Origin: Planctomycetota bacterium
Lineage (GTDB): Bacteria > Planctomycetota > UBA1135
Reading direction: 5' to 3'
Length of the DNA: 64,000 bases
Assembly: GCA_027623295.1 (NCBI GenBank)
Contig: JAQBXR010000012.1
Location: 1-64,000 of the forward strand
Part shown: piece by piece, positions 25,250 through 34,106 of the stretch
How the letters are laid out: the number at the start of each line of letters is the position of its first letter
Numbering within the stretch: position 1 is the stretch's first letter
The notes under the pieces: generated by a model
What the model was told of the DNA's origin: nothing
What the model saw: only the letters and a program-made list of their open reading frames with translations
The model's database searches: none
Translations under genes and position numbers: made by a program

Positions 25250-26071
25250 TTAAGCGCGGACATCGCCCGATGAGCGACGTAGGGATTCGCGATAGCGTCC
25301 TTGGAAGCCGCGTTCCATATCGCGCAGGAAGGAAATCAGACGCTTGGTTTCTGGCTGCAGTTCCTTTTCTGCCTCCATCTCTTGAATCGCAAGCGCGGTA
25401 GGAGCTACATCGGAAATCAAGCGACGGAAGGCATCGCGTAGTTCTGCAATCGCTTCACGCGAAACCCCTTTGCGCCGCAAACCCACCGAGTTAATACCGC
25501 GCGCACGCGCCGGTGCACCTTCGGAAATCATATAAGGCGGGGTGTCTTGCACTACGCGTGCCGTCCCCCCAACCATGGCCATGGTGCCGATGGTGACAAA
25601 GTGATTAACCGCAACCCCACCCGAAACAATTGCCCCGGTTTCAATGCGCACGTGCCCGGCCAACAAAACATTGTTGCCGATAATGATTTCGTCTTCAATC
25701 ACGCAGTCGTGCGCCACATGCGCACAAGCCATAATCAAGTTGCGATCTCCAATGCTTGTCACCCAAGAACCTGCAGCAGTTCCAATGTTAATAGTGACAA
25801 ACTCGCGCACCACGTTGCCATCGCCAACCACCAAGGCAGATTCTTCACCGGCGTACTTCAAGTCTTGTGGCAAACCGCCAATCGCGCATTGTCCAACGAA
25901 GTGATTGTGGCGGCCAATGGTGGTGCGGCCCTGAATCGTAACGTGAGGTCCCAAGCGGGTTCCAGATGCAATGCGTACTCGACTGCCCACGTAACTGAAC
26001 GGACCCACCACTACGTCGGAATCGAGTTCCGCGCCAGGTGCGACGTAAGAAGTCTCGTGAATCGAGGTCAT
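25250..26071 (-). CDS. lpxA: UDP-N-acetylglucosamine acyltransferase
   Basis: 273 residues of left-handed beta-helix hexapeptide repeats (IHETSYVAPGAELDSDVVVG, GTRLGPHVTIQGRTTIGRHN, QCAIGGLPQDLKYAGEES), with the catalytic His in MACAHVAHDCVIEDE and the C-terminal helical part INSVGLRRKGVSREAIAELR. It performs the first step of lipid A synthesis, transfer of a 3-hydroxyacyl chain from ACP to UDP-GlcNAc (or its 3-amino analogue). Its ATG lies within an ATGA overlap with the lpxC-fabZ stop. Confidence 0.94.
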   Translation of the reverse strand: MTSIHETSYVAPGAELDSDVVVGPFSYVGSRVRIASGTRLGPHVTIQGRTTIGRHNHFVGQCAIGGLPQDLKYAGEESALVVGDGNVVREFVTINIGTAAGSWVTSIGDRNLIMACAHVAHDCVIEDEIIIGNNVLLAGHVRIETGAIVSGGVAVNHFVTIGTMAMVGGTARVVQDTPPYMISEGAPARARGINSVGLRRKGVSREAIAELRDAFRRLISDVAPTALAIQEMEAEKELQPETKRLISFLRDMERGFQGRYRESLRRSSGDVRA

Positions 26072-27360
26072 GAGGCAGCCACCATGGCGAAGGAAAGAAC
26101 CGCTTCAGAAACCACGCGCAACCCCACCTTGCCTTGAGCTTTTATGGTCGCGCGGTTGCGGCTCATGCGAAGAGTTTCCACTTCCAAGCGCAGCTGGTCA
26201 CCAGGGACCACCCCACCGCGAAAGCGGACTTTATCGATGGCCGCGAGGACCACCAACTTGCCCGTATGCTCCATTTTTCGTTGGAGCAAAAATCCCGACA
26301 ATTGCGCCAGTGCCTCCAATTGGAGAACGCCTGGCATGAGCGGCTGCTCAGGGAAGTGACCGTTAAAGAAAGGCTCGTTAATGGTGACGTTTTTCACCCC
26401 CACGGCACGACGCCATCCCTCAACTTTTAGCACACGATCCACCAATAAAAATGGATAACGGTGCGGCAGCAAACGCATAATCTCGGTAATGCTGTAGCCA
26501 TCAGCCATGTTTGGCGCAGCAACCTCTTGCGCTTCAAACTGACCGCGGATGTGCTTGGCCATGGCCTGGTTTAATCCATGCCCACTCTGCACCGCGACGA
26601 TGTCCGCATGCAAGTCCGCGCCGATCAAAGCGAGGTCGCCCATGAGGTCCAAAATTTTGTGCCGTGTAGGTTCCAGAGAAATCCGCATTTCTGGGGTTTC
26701 CTTTCCACCGAGAACTAAAGTGTTATCAGCGGTAGCGCCCTTGCCCAAACCAACTTCTAACAAAGCTTCGACTTCTTCCGCGCGCACAAAGGTCCGCGCA
26801 CCCGCGATATCCTTCTTGTAGTCATCGGTCGCGGTGTCAAAGACTACCGGGGTACTGTCCACGCCTTCCGGGTAGGAAGGAATGTAGCGCACCCGTAATC
26901 CTTCACCGGAAGGAGGCAGAATCACTAGCTCTGCAGAACCTTCACGAATGACGTGCGGTTCATCCACGGTGAAACGCAAACGCTCGCGTTTTTGCTCCAC
27001 CAAGCCTGCGCCTTCCAACATCTCAACGTAAGGCAAGGACGAGCCATCGGTGCCGGGCATTTCGTCAGCCGAAACGGTCACGATGAGATTATCTACGCCA
27101 AGGCCTGCACATGCCGAAAGCAAATGCTCCACCATGCCGATATCCGAACCGCCTTCACGCAGAACCGTGCGGCGCTGCGACATAGCGAGGTGTCCGGCCA
27201 AGGCTGGAATGTCTGCGGGATCCGGCTGATCGCTACGCCGGAAGATGACACCGGTTCCCGCTGGCGCAGGTTCGACCCGCACATGAACCGTTTCACCAGA
27301 ATGAAGAGCTACGCCCTCCATGGTGGTTGAACGTTTTACAGTGCGCTCCTTACGTGTCAT
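26068..27360 (-). CDS. lpxC-fabZ: Fused UDP-3-O-acyl-GlcNAc deacetylase / 3-hydroxyacyl-ACP dehydratase
   Basis: 430 residues. Residues 1-~275 are LpxC: a first zinc His in MVEHLLSACAGLGVDN, the TDGSSLPYVEMLEGAG segment, further ligands in RHKILDLMGD and a catalytic His in VQSGHGLNQA. Residues ~285-430 are FabZ: LPHRYPFLLVDRVL with its catalytic His and GHFPEQPLMPGVLQLEALAQ with its Glu. LpxC commits the cell to lipid A; FabZ dehydrates 3-hydroxyacyl-ACP, the same pool LpxA uses, so the fusion joins the branch point of lipid A and membrane fatty acids. Such fusions are known in Bacteroidota and also occur in planctomycetes. Confidence 0.95.
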   Translation of the reverse strand: MTRKERTVKRSTTMEGVALHSGETVHVRVEPAPAGTGVIFRRSDQPDPADIPALAGHLAMSQRRTVLREGGSDIGMVEHLLSACAGLGVDNLIVTVSADEMPGTDGSSLPYVEMLEGAGLVEQKRERLRFTVDEPHVIREGSAELVILPPSGEGLRVRYIPSYPEGVDSTPVVFDTATDDYKKDIAGARTFVRAEEVEALLEVGLGKGATADNTLVLGGKETPEMRISLEPTRHKILDLMGDLALIGADLHADIVAVQSGHGLNQAMAKHIRGQFEAQEVAAPNMADGYSITEIMRLLPHRYPFLLVDRVLKVEGWRRAVGVKNVTINEPFFNGHFPEQPLMPGVLQLEALAQLSGFLLQRKMEHTGKLVVLAAIDKVRFRGGVVPGDQLRLEVETLRMSRNRATIKAQGKVGLRVVSEAVLSFAMVAAS

Positions 27361-27374
27361 CAGCTTGCAGTCTA

Positions 27375-27953
27375 CTACTTTTGATTGACGATTTGAAGAA
27401 TCTCGTCGGTGACGTCGTAGTTTGGGTTACGCCACATGACCCAACGGCTGTTCATGTCGTTGAGGACATCGTTTGTCGAAACAGTGTCGCTGAGTGATGC
27501 AACAGGATTGGGAGCCATGAGAATGGAGCTGTAGCCCTCGCGGGAGCCCAATTCTTGAACGGCTTCATGGATAATGCGCATGGCTCGCTCCAAGGCAGCA
27601 GTTTGGTCTTCGCCAAGCCCTTGCCGGGCCCACTCAGCACGAGCGCGTAAGGTTTCTTCGCCCAACTTAATGCGAAAGGTCGCCTCACGAAAGGCACCAG
27701 TAGCAGGATCGAGGGTATCGAGATCCATTTTTGCGTTCTCAAGGCCTGAGCGCTCTTGGTTTAGTTCCTCGAACTGGGCTTTGTACTTTGCCTGAATAGA
27801 TTCCCCTTCCTTCTGAAGAGTCTCCCATTCGACTAAGACACGTTGCACATCCACATAACGCACACCTTCCATTGGGTCGGCAGCAGTACGATCGGCAAAA
27901 ACGAAGCCGGCTAGGGCTACCAAAAGGAAAAGAATGATTGCTGTTTGACGCAT
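27375..27953 (-). CDS. OmpH/Skp-family periplasmic chaperone
   Basis: 192 residues from ATG 27953, four bases after the bamA stop; a longer frame from 28097 lies inside bamA. The signal peptide MRQTAIILFLLVALAGFVFA is followed by the OmpH opening (VRYVDVQRVLVEWETLQKEG), a long charged coiled-coil region (~40-130) and a C-terminal part with GYSSILMAPNP. The shape fits Skp, a trimer that holds unfolded outer-membrane proteins for BamA. Sequence identity in the family is low, so the call rests on architecture and on its place between bamA and the lpx genes. Confidence 0.8.
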   Translation of the reverse strand: MRQTAIILFLLVALAGFVFADRTAADPMEGVRYVDVQRVLVEWETLQKEGESIQAKYKAQFEELNQERSGLENAKMDLDTLDPATGAFREATFRIKLGEETLRARAEWARQGLGEDQTAALERAMRIIHEAVQELGSREGYSSILMAPNPVASLSDTVSTNDVLNDMNSRWVMWRNPNYDVTDEILQIVNQK

Positions 27954-27957
27954 CGTA

Positions 27958-30441
27958 TTAGAAGTTACCGATTGTGAAGGAGAAGACACGGGTGTCGTCG
28001 CCGTCTTCGCTGGCGAGCGGCCATGCAAAGTCAAGCGACAAAGGTGCGGTTGGAAGGGCTGCAAAACGCATGCGTAGTGCAAGGCCTGCGGAAACACGGG
28101 TGGAAACTAAATCACTGAAATCAGGTCCAAAAGAACCCGCGTCTATGAACAAACCGCCGCGTACCATTTCGAATTCTTCTACCAGGCCGCGTTGACGATT
28201 GGAAACTAAAGGGAAACGCAATTCCGCGCTAGCATCCCAGGACGCATCGCCGCCGGTTGCGAAACCACTACCATCTTCGCCGATTCCACGGAAGTTAAAT
28301 CCGCGCACGCTACTTTGGCCCCCAAGGAAGAATTTCTCGGGAAAGGGCAGGCTGTTAAGATCGCCAAAAACCCAGGCCTTTCGCGCACGCCCAGAGAGCC
28401 CAAAGGTCCATGGGCGGCCAAGCGAATCTTCCCAAACCGGGAAGTAGTTCTCGGTGCGCAAGGTGGCTTTTAGGAAATCCCAATCCCCTCCCATAAAGCG
28501 GCCACTCTGATTCAGGGAGAGAGCATAGTTCATCCCATCCACTGGGGAAAATGGATCTTCCACCGTGTTATAGCGCGCCCCCAGGGTGAAGGTATTCAGG
28601 CGGTTATCGCCGACGAAATCGGTGAGGTCGCTAGGCGCGCCAGGATCGATATCATCCAATTTAATGTTCTGCGTTTCCGGACCGGCGAATACGGTGAAGT
28701 AGCGGCCGAAGCGACGGCCAAGCGTGAAGCCGAACTGAGTGCGCTCTTCATCGTGAGTCGAGAACAAGCGCAGGTTTTGACGCCCGGTTACGTTCAAGCT
28801 CAAACGGTTGTAGTGCTCGCCCAACAGGTCAGGCTCGGTAAAGGAAAGCGCGTAGGAGGAGAACTCGGTGCCTGGACGCAGCGACAAACTCAGCGTTTGT
28901 CCGGCACCGGTAAAAGCTGTACCGTTCCAAATTTCAGCCAGAGTGTTACCAAAGGTAGACGGAGTATCGGTAATGTCGAAGTTGGTCTTGGTGAGATCTA
29001 TCAACAAGGACGGACCATTATCCGAGTTCCATGATCCACCAAAACGCAGGCGGTTGTTGGAGCCAACGTCCTTGACTTCAAAGACCAAATCCAGAAGATC
29101 CGGATCGCCGATGTCTTGCCAAAACCAGTTCACAAAAGGCTGGCGGTTTTCATCGCGAAAGTAACCAAGGCCGGTTAAACGGCGGTAAGAACGTACCGCA
29201 TCCTCTTCGGTGACGATCTGTCCAGGTTCAGCCTGAATGTCACGACGAATGACACGGTCTTGCGTACGACGGTTACCGCGGATGACTACATCGCGCAAGC
29301 GGCGCGGTTTACCCTCCACAATCTGGAAAACTAAATCCACCACTGGCTCTTGCGAGTCAATCAAGGAATCTACCGGTGAGCCAGGAGACGAGCCACCTAC
29401 CGAAAGAAAGGAACCGTTGCTGCCCGGTGCGCGATGAACCCGAGCGGAACTAGGGTATCCCTTACCAGAGTAATGTTTCTGCAAGCTAAGTCGATCGCGA
29501 TCAATACGTGCTTTCTCAAACGGATCGCCGGCTTTCAGTTCCAGGAGTGCACCCAACTCTTCCTGAGAAAAACGCAACTCGGTACCGTCGCCAGAACGAA
29601 TCTCAATATTGCGCACGGTGTAAAGCGGGCCTTCCACAATCGTGTAAGTCACCACAGCTTCACTTTGCTCAGCGCCCTCGAAGAAAACTTCGCTGGTGAC
29701 ATTCACTTCAAGATAACCGTAGTCGCGATACAAGGTCGCGATAGCATTTGCATCTTCTTGAATCTGAGAAGGGTTGTAAGAAGCGCCACCAAAGATACCG
29801 CCCGTAGAACCTTTCAAGTTCTCGTAGATGTCCAAACCCGGAGTAAACCAGGCGCCACCGGTGATGGCATCGTTACCCACAAAGTTCACGTCTTCAATGG
29901 TGACCTCTGGGCCCTCTTCAATATGGAAGACCATTTCGTCATCGGCTCCCTGTTTGGGCGTAATCACCACATGGGCATACCCCTCTGTGTGATAGCGGTC
30001 GACCAGACGTTTCCGAATCACCTCGACCGAGCTGCTGTCCAAGGACTGTCCGAACAGACCGCCCCACAACTCGAGCTCGCCGCGCTCAAACTCCACATTG
30101 CCGATGAAAGCTGCGCGACGCCAAGTGTTTAAAGGAGTCACATGGAAAACAAGGATCACCGCATCGGGCGTGGAGCCTGGCTGCTCTTCGATGCTGTCCA
30201 CCCGCACTCGCTTGTACTTCCACAGCCACTGCTGACTGCGGGTAAGCCCAACTGGGTTGAGAGGTGCTCCAACTTGTTGCTGGATGGAGGCGATGATCTC
30301 AGCTTCACGCCCAGGAGCGCCATCGATTAGAATCTGCTCGACGATGGTTTCTTGCTGCACGGATTCGGCAGCAAATATAGGCAAGGCACCCGCGGTATAC
30401 ACGAGGAGCCATGAAAGTAGGAGGATTGGGATGCGGGGCAT
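27958..30441 (-). CDS. bamA: Outer membrane protein assembly factor BamA (Omp85)
   Basis: 827 residues with a signal peptide (MPRIPILLLSWLLVYTAGAL, PIFA). Several POTRA domains follow; the units beginning VEQILIDG, ITIEDVNFVGNDAI, YTVRNIEIRSGDG and RRLRDVVIRGNRRTQDRVIR are clear. The second half is the Omp85 barrel, with VRGFNFRGIGEDGSGFATGG (the conserved VRG(F/Y) loop motif) and a terminal Phe in FSFTIGNF. It inserts barrel proteins into the outer membrane and proves the cell is diderm. Its start codon shares one base with the dnaB stop (TAATG), so expression is coupled. Confidence 0.94.
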   Translation of the reverse strand: MPRIPILLLSWLLVYTAGALPIFAAESVQQETIVEQILIDGAPGREAEIIASIQQQVGAPLNPVGLTRSQQWLWKYKRVRVDSIEEQPGSTPDAVILVFHVTPLNTWRRAAFIGNVEFERGELELWGGLFGQSLDSSSVEVIRKRLVDRYHTEGYAHVVITPKQGADDEMVFHIEEGPEVTIEDVNFVGNDAITGGAWFTPGLDIYENLKGSTGGIFGGASYNPSQIQEDANAIATLYRDYGYLEVNVTSEVFFEGAEQSEAVVTYTIVEGPLYTVRNIEIRSGDGTELRFSQEELGALLELKAGDPFEKARIDRDRLSLQKHYSGKGYPSSARVHRAPGSNGSFLSVGGSSPGSPVDSLIDSQEPVVDLVFQIVEGKPRRLRDVVIRGNRRTQDRVIRRDIQAEPGQIVTEEDAVRSYRRLTGLGYFRDENRQPFVNWFWQDIGDPDLLDLVFEVKDVGSNNRLRFGGSWNSDNGPSLLIDLTKTNFDITDTPSTFGNTLAEIWNGTAFTGAGQTLSLSLRPGTEFSSYALSFTEPDLLGEHYNRLSLNVTGRQNLRLFSTHDEERTQFGFTLGRRFGRYFTVFAGPETQNIKLDDIDPGAPSDLTDFVGDNRLNTFTLGARYNTVEDPFSPVDGMNYALSLNQSGRFMGGDWDFLKATLRTENYFPVWEDSLGRPWTFGLSGRARKAWVFGDLNSLPFPEKFFLGGQSSVRGFNFRGIGEDGSGFATGGDASWDASAELRFPLVSNRQRGLVEEFEMVRGGLFIDAGSFGPDFSDLVSTRVSAGLALRMRFAALPTAPLSLDFAWPLASEDGDDTRVFSFTIGNF

Positions 30442-31802
30442 TACTCGAATGCGGGTGCAGCAGGTGCTACGGGTACGCCTTCAGCGGCTTGAACAAAATT
30501 CTCAAAGCGCATGTATTTCTTAGTAAAGCGCAAGCTAAATTCCCCAGTGGAACCATGCCGGTTCTTGGCGATGGAGATGCTGGCCTTGTCGCGGTTATCG
30601 TCGGTTTCTTCGTAGTAGTCTTCGCGCATGAGCAACATCACCATGTCGGCGTCTTGCTCAATGGCTCCCGATTCACGCAAGTCTGAGAGCATCGGCTTGT
30701 GGTCGGAACGCTCTTCCGCTTTACGGTTGAGCTGGGCGAGTGCCAGAACCGGGACTTTCAAGTCGCGCGCAATCGATTTCAAAGTTCGCGAGATGAGGGA
30801 AATCTCGTTTTGTCGACTCTCTGCCTTTGCGCCTAGCAACTGCAAGTAGTCAATAATGATGAGGTCCAAATGGCCATCGCGCTTTAGACGGCGGGCTTTG
30901 GCTCGAATCTGCGTCAGGCTTGGCTGCGAGCTATCGTCGATGAAAATCTTCGCGTTACGAAAGGCACTGCCTGCGTGGGTCAAGCGACGCCGATCTTCTG
31001 CCGTCAAACGTCCGCGACGCAAACTGTCGTGCGCGATCCGTGCGTGCGAAGACAACAACCGTGTAATCAGTTGATCACCCGGCATTTCCAAAGAGAACAT
31101 GAGTACGGCGCGCTTATCTTTCAACGCAACCCGTTCCAAAACGTTCAAGGCGAATGCGGTTTTACCCATGCCTGGACGTGCTGCAAGAACCATCAAGTCC
31201 CCCGGGCGGAAGCCCTGCTTCTCGTCAAGATCGATGTAGCTGGTTTGCAGTCCTTGTGGCTCTCCATCGGGGCTAAGCAAACGATCCAAGTTGCGGTCGA
31301 CCAACTCGCGTGCAGTAATCATTTCATTGCCGGCCAAGCGATCTCCCACTTTGAACACCGTTTTCTCTGCTTCGCTTACGAGGTCGTCAACATCTTCCAA
31401 CGTCTCGTCATAAACGCTACGTTGAATGGTGTCGGCAGCACTAATCAAACCGCGGCGTACCGACAAGTCACGCACAATGCGAATGTGGTTTTCTAAGAAG
31501 GCTATCGACGGAACCGCCGACATAAGTTCCTTCAGAAAACCTGGGCCACCTAGTTCTCCACTTTTCTTAACGCGTTCCTGCTCATGCGCTACGGAAACCG
31601 CATCGCAGTGGCCAGGACTGCGTCGCTCCATCGCTTCTAGGAGCGCGAACAAATCACGGTGGCGTGGGTTATAAAAATCATCAACCTTCACGTGCGCCGC
31701 GACTTCTGCGAAGCAACGCGGGTCACGTAGAATACTGCCCAAGACACACATTTCTGTGTCGAGGTCGAAGGGCAATTTCTGGGGGAGACCGGAGGCTGAC
31801 AT
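30441..31802 (-). CDS. dnaB: Replicative DNA helicase
   Basis: 453 residues. The N-terminal DnaB domain (DTEMCVLGSILRDPRCFAEV to LKELMSAVPS) is followed by the RecA-like C-terminal domain: GDLMVLAARPGMGKTAFALN (Walker A), VLMFSLEMPGDQL, LIIIDYLQLLGAKAESRQNE (Walker B), RDLKVPVLALAQLNRKAEER and IEQDADMVMLLMREDYY. It unwinds DNA at the replication fork as a hexamer. It sits between rplI and bamA; the rplI-dnaB order is common in bacteria. A strong hairpin lies 20 bases upstream of its ATG. Confidence 0.96.
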   Translation of the reverse strand: MSASGLPQKLPFDLDTEMCVLGSILRDPRCFAEVAAHVKVDDFYNPRHRDLFALLEAMERRSPGHCDAVSVAHEQERVKKSGELGGPGFLKELMSAVPSIAFLENHIRIVRDLSVRRGLISAADTIQRSVYDETLEDVDDLVSEAEKTVFKVGDRLAGNEMITARELVDRNLDRLLSPDGEPQGLQTSYIDLDEKQGFRPGDLMVLAARPGMGKTAFALNVLERVALKDKRAVLMFSLEMPGDQLITRLLSSHARIAHDSLRRGRLTAEDRRRLTHAGSAFRNAKIFIDDSSQPSLTQIRAKARRLKRDGHLDLIIIDYLQLLGAKAESRQNEISLISRTLKSIARDLKVPVLALAQLNRKAEERSDHKPMLSDLRESGAIEQDADMVMLLMREDYYEETDDNRDKASISIAKNRHGSTGEFSLRFTKKYMRFENFVQAAEGVPVAPAAPAFE

Positions 31803-31822
31803 GGCCCTCAGGATACAGGCGC

Positions 31823-31856
31823 AGACGGCCCGAGACAGGGTAGTCTCGGGCCGTCT
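31823..31856 (-). other. Perfect 14-base inverted repeat between rplI and dnaB
   Basis: AGACGGCCCGAGAC (31823-31836) and GTCTCGGGCCGTCT (31843-31856) pair completely around a 6-base loop. It lies 12 bases after the rplI stop and 20 bases before the dnaB start. No T-run follows on the minus strand, so it is not a simple Rho-independent terminator. It may protect the ribosomal message from 3' decay, be a processing site, or lower dnaB expression. Confidence 0.6.
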
Positions 31857-31868
31857 ATTATTGCCTAA

Positions 31869-32378
31869 TTAGGCTTCTGTTGGCGTCTCACCACCTTCAC
31901 CTTCACCTTCGCCTACTGGCTTAGGCTCTTCCTTAGCAACCACCCAGACCTTAACCGAAGCGTTGAGCTCGGAATGGACGTGGACAGGTACCTCGAATTC
32001 ACCAATCACGCGGATTGGCTCGGCAAGACGAATATGTGCTTCTGGAATCTCGATTCCAGCGGCAGCAATCTCCTCAGAGATGCGCTTTGCAGTGACTGCA
32101 CCATAAAGGTGGCCGGCTGCAGAAACATTCTCTACGAAGTTCAACTCCAAACCTGCAAGGCGCTTGGCCAGAGTTTCCATGTCTTTCAACATTTCAGAAC
32201 GGACAGCACCGGCTTCGGCCTTCTTCTTCTCAATGCGACGAATCGCATCTTCCGAATAAGGGAAAGCTAGGTTTTGTGGAATCAGGCTGTTACGAGCGAA
32301 TCCCGATGCGACCTCAATGACGTCGCCGGTGTGCCCGAGGACCGGATGGTCCACACGCAAAATGAGCTTGATCTTCAT
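31869..32378 (-). CDS. rplI: Ribosomal protein bL9
   Basis: 169 residues, with the bL9 N-terminal domain (MKIKLILRVDHPVLGHTGDV, VASGFARNSLIPQNLAFP), a long connecting helix and the C-terminal domain (LYGAVTAKRISEEIAAAGIE, IRLAEPIRVIGEFEVPVHVH). The last ~18 residues are Glu/Gly-rich (VGEGEGEGGE), an added acidic tail. Large-subunit protein near the L1 stalk. It follows rpsR by 4 bases. Confidence 0.95.
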   Translation of the reverse strand: MKIKLILRVDHPVLGHTGDVIEVASGFARNSLIPQNLAFPYSEDAIRRIEKKKAEAGAVRSEMLKDMETLAKRLAGLELNFVENVSAAGHLYGAVTAKRISEEIAAAGIEIPEAHIRLAEPIRVIGEFEVPVHVHSELNASVKVWVVAKEEPKPVGEGEGEGGETPTEA

Positions 32379-32382
32379 GGCC

Positions 32383-32565
32383 TTAGGAAACGTACGAGAT
32401 AAGGGACATGAGGCGTGCGTACTTAACCGCGCGCTTCAAACGACGCTGCTCCCGCCCCGAAAGGCCGGTGCGCTTTGCCGGGTGAATCTTGCCTTGCGCG
32501 GTCATGTAGACCTGCAAGTCTTCGACATCTTTGTAGTCGAACATACGGGTTTTCTTACTAGCCAT
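32383..32565 (-). CDS. rpsR: Ribosomal protein bS18
   Basis: 60 residues, somewhat short for bS18 (usually about 75) but with the core intact: FDYKDVEDLQVYMTAQGKIH, then PAKRTGLSGREQRRLKRAVK and a terminal YARLMSLISY. The missing part is the variable basic N-terminus. It overlaps the end of rpsF by 8 bases; bS6 and bS18 bind each other on the 30S platform. The ssb gene that often separates them is absent. Confidence 0.93.
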   Translation of the reverse strand: MASKKTRMFDYKDVEDLQVYMTAQGKIHPAKRTGLSGREQRRLKRAVKYARLMSLISYVS

Positions 32566-33058
32566 CGGTCTTCACCTCCTCAGTTTTCTCAGCGGAATTA
32601 GGCTTTTCAGCCTTCTCTTCCTTGGGCTCGTCCTTAGCAGCCTGCTCTTCTTCTGGCTCTTCGTATGGTTCTTCGAAATCTGGCTCCTGAAATTCTTCAG
32701 GAATGATCAATTCCGAATCTTCCATCTTCTGGATGCCGTATACGAGCTCCTCTTCAGGAATCGCGTCCTCTTGCAGGAACAAGCAACGGAATGCAGGGCC
32801 GATGAGGTAGAGCTCGCGCCTTACTTCATTGACCATGTCGCCGGAGCCTTCCAACCAACCTAATAGGTAGGTGGCGCGTTTGCGTCCGCCGATGGGGTAT
32901 GCGAGTTGACGCTCGCCCCAAAGACGAAGCACTTTGACCTCAAGGCCGTGCTTTTCGAGCGAAGACTGGATCCAGTCCTTCGCTGCATTGAAACCCTTGC
33001 GGACCTCCTCGTTATCGAGCAGGAACATCGCTTGGTAGATGTATTTTTTTTCAGTCAT
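32558..33058 (-). CDS. rpsF: Ribosomal protein bS6 with long acidic tail
   Basis: 166 residues. Residues ~1-100 are the bS6 ferredoxin-like fold (YIYQAMFLLDNEEVRKGFNA, LRLWGERQLAYPIGGRKRAT, YLLGWLEGSGDMVNEVRREL). The remaining ~60 residues are dominated by Glu, Pro, Lys and Asp (FEEPYEEPEEEQAAKDEPKE and onward) and must be disordered. E. coli bS6 also has a variable acidic end to which RimK adds glutamates, but this one is much longer. It begins 23 bases after pth. Confidence 0.93.
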   Translation of the reverse strand: MTEKKYIYQAMFLLDNEEVRKGFNAAKDWIQSSLEKHGLEVKVLRLWGERQLAYPIGGRKRATYLLGWLEGSGDMVNEVRRELYLIGPAFRCLFLQEDAIPEEELVYGIQKMEDSELIIPEEFQEPDFEEPYEEPEEEQAAKDEPKEEKAEKPNSAEKTEEVKTDG

Positions 33059-33081
33059 GATGCCATTCCGGTCCTACCGGT

Positions 33082-33720
33082 TTATTCCGCCTGTGGCTTA
33101 CGGCGGTTGTAACGGGCTTGAAGATCCTCAAGTGGAACCTCCTTCACCCAGTCCTCGACTGCCCAAGAAGCCGTCATCAAAGTTTCTTCGATGATGGGCT
33201 CTTCAGCCTTCGAGAAGGTGTCGAGTACGAAATTCACAGAGTTGTTACCAGGGTTCCCTACACCTATGCGAAGGCGCGGATAATCCTGACAACCGAGTAC
33301 ATCTTCAATCGATGCAAGCCCGTTGTGCCCTCCGGTGGAGCCTTGCGCACGAATACGCATGCCGCCGAGTGGCAAGTGGAAATCGTCGGTGACGACAAAG
33401 ATCGAGGTGGTCTCTTCCAACCCATAGTGGAGCCATGTTTGACGTAAGGCCACACCACTTCGATTCATGTAAGTGAGTGGCTTAACCAGAGTGCACCGAA
33501 AATCCGGAACCTCTGCAAGCATGACGTGCTTATCCGTTTTCCAATCAACTTGGAAGCGAGAAGCACAAAGATCGAGAGCATCGAATCCGACGTTATGTCG
33601 GGTGGAGTTGTAATCCACACCGGGGTTGCCGAGTCCGAGGACTAGACGCCATGGGCGTGCGACAGGCACACTCCCCTCTTGGCGGCCAGGAATCATAGGG
33701 CTGCGGTCAAATCCTGGCAA
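33082..33720 (-). CDS. pth: Peptidyl-tRNA hydrolase
   Basis: Up to 212 residues; the family core begins at RLVLGLGNPGVDYNSTRHNV around residue 25, so the true start may be an internal codon such as the ATG for Met9 (33696). Catalytic and binding motifs are intact: the His in STRHNVGFDALD, PLTYMNRSGVAL, VTDDFHLPLGGMRIRAQGST with GGHNGL after it, and PRLRIGVGNPG. It frees tRNA from peptidyl-tRNA released by stalled ribosomes. It lies between rplY and rpsF, a common bacterial neighbourhood. Confidence 0.94.
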   Translation of the reverse strand: MPGFDRSPMIPGRQEGSVPVARPWRLVLGLGNPGVDYNSTRHNVGFDALDLCASRFQVDWKTDKHVMLAEVPDFRCTLVKPLTYMNRSGVALRQTWLHYGLEETTSIFVVTDDFHLPLGGMRIRAQGSTGGHNGLASIEDVLGCQDYPRLRIGVGNPGNNSVNFVLDTFSKAEEPIIEETLMTASWAVEDWVKEVPLEDLQARYNRRKPQAE

Positions 33721-33740
33721 TCGTGCTCACAAACGAAGCA

Positions 33741-34091
33741 CTAGTCTTCGTTTGACTCGTAGCCCTTGTCCTCAAAATGAGTGGCGCGGGCAACTGCGAG
33801 GGCTCCATCCGCATCGCGAATGAAGTCGATTTGCAGGACCTTGTCGCCCATGGCATCGAACTGGACCTCTTGGATGGCAGCCTTCTCGGCGCCTCCATCG
33901 AGGACTAGGTCGTAGCTACGTGCGCTAATGCGGACTGCGGCATCGAATTCAGCAGCGTCAACGCTGAACTGAACGGTTGGCTGACCAGCACCTACCAAAG
34001 TGGCAGGATAGCGGCCGGAATTGCGCAATTGGGAGGCTTGCTTGCCACCGAAATCGGTGCGAGCAGCGGTCTTCAAGTTGAAGGTTTCCAT
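33741..34091 (-). CDS. rplY: Ribosomal protein bL25 (CTC-type)
   Basis: 116 residues. The N-terminal stretch (FNLKTAARTDFGGKQASQLR, then NSGRYPATLVGAG) matches the bL25/TL5 start, including the R-x-x-G-x-x-P-A/G element that contacts 5S rRNA. VQEVQFDAMGDKVLQIDFIR-like text (IQEVQFDAMGDKVLQIDFIR) completes the beta barrel. The long CTC C-terminal domain is missing or very short. The position between prs and pth is the usual one for this gene. Confidence 0.88.
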   Translation of the reverse strand: METFNLKTAARTDFGGKQASQLRNSGRYPATLVGAGQPTVQFSVDAAEFDAAVRISARSYDLVLDGGAEKAAIQEVQFDAMGDKVLQIDFIRDADGALAVARATHFEDKGYESNED

Positions 34092-34106
34092 CGATTTGTG
34101 CCTAGA

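Noticed and set aside
33059..33081. Ribosomal S6:S18 leader element upstream of rpsF
   Set aside because: Only 23 bases separate pth from rpsF. A CCGG-loop-CCGG hairpin is there, but it is too small to match the leader motif with confidence.
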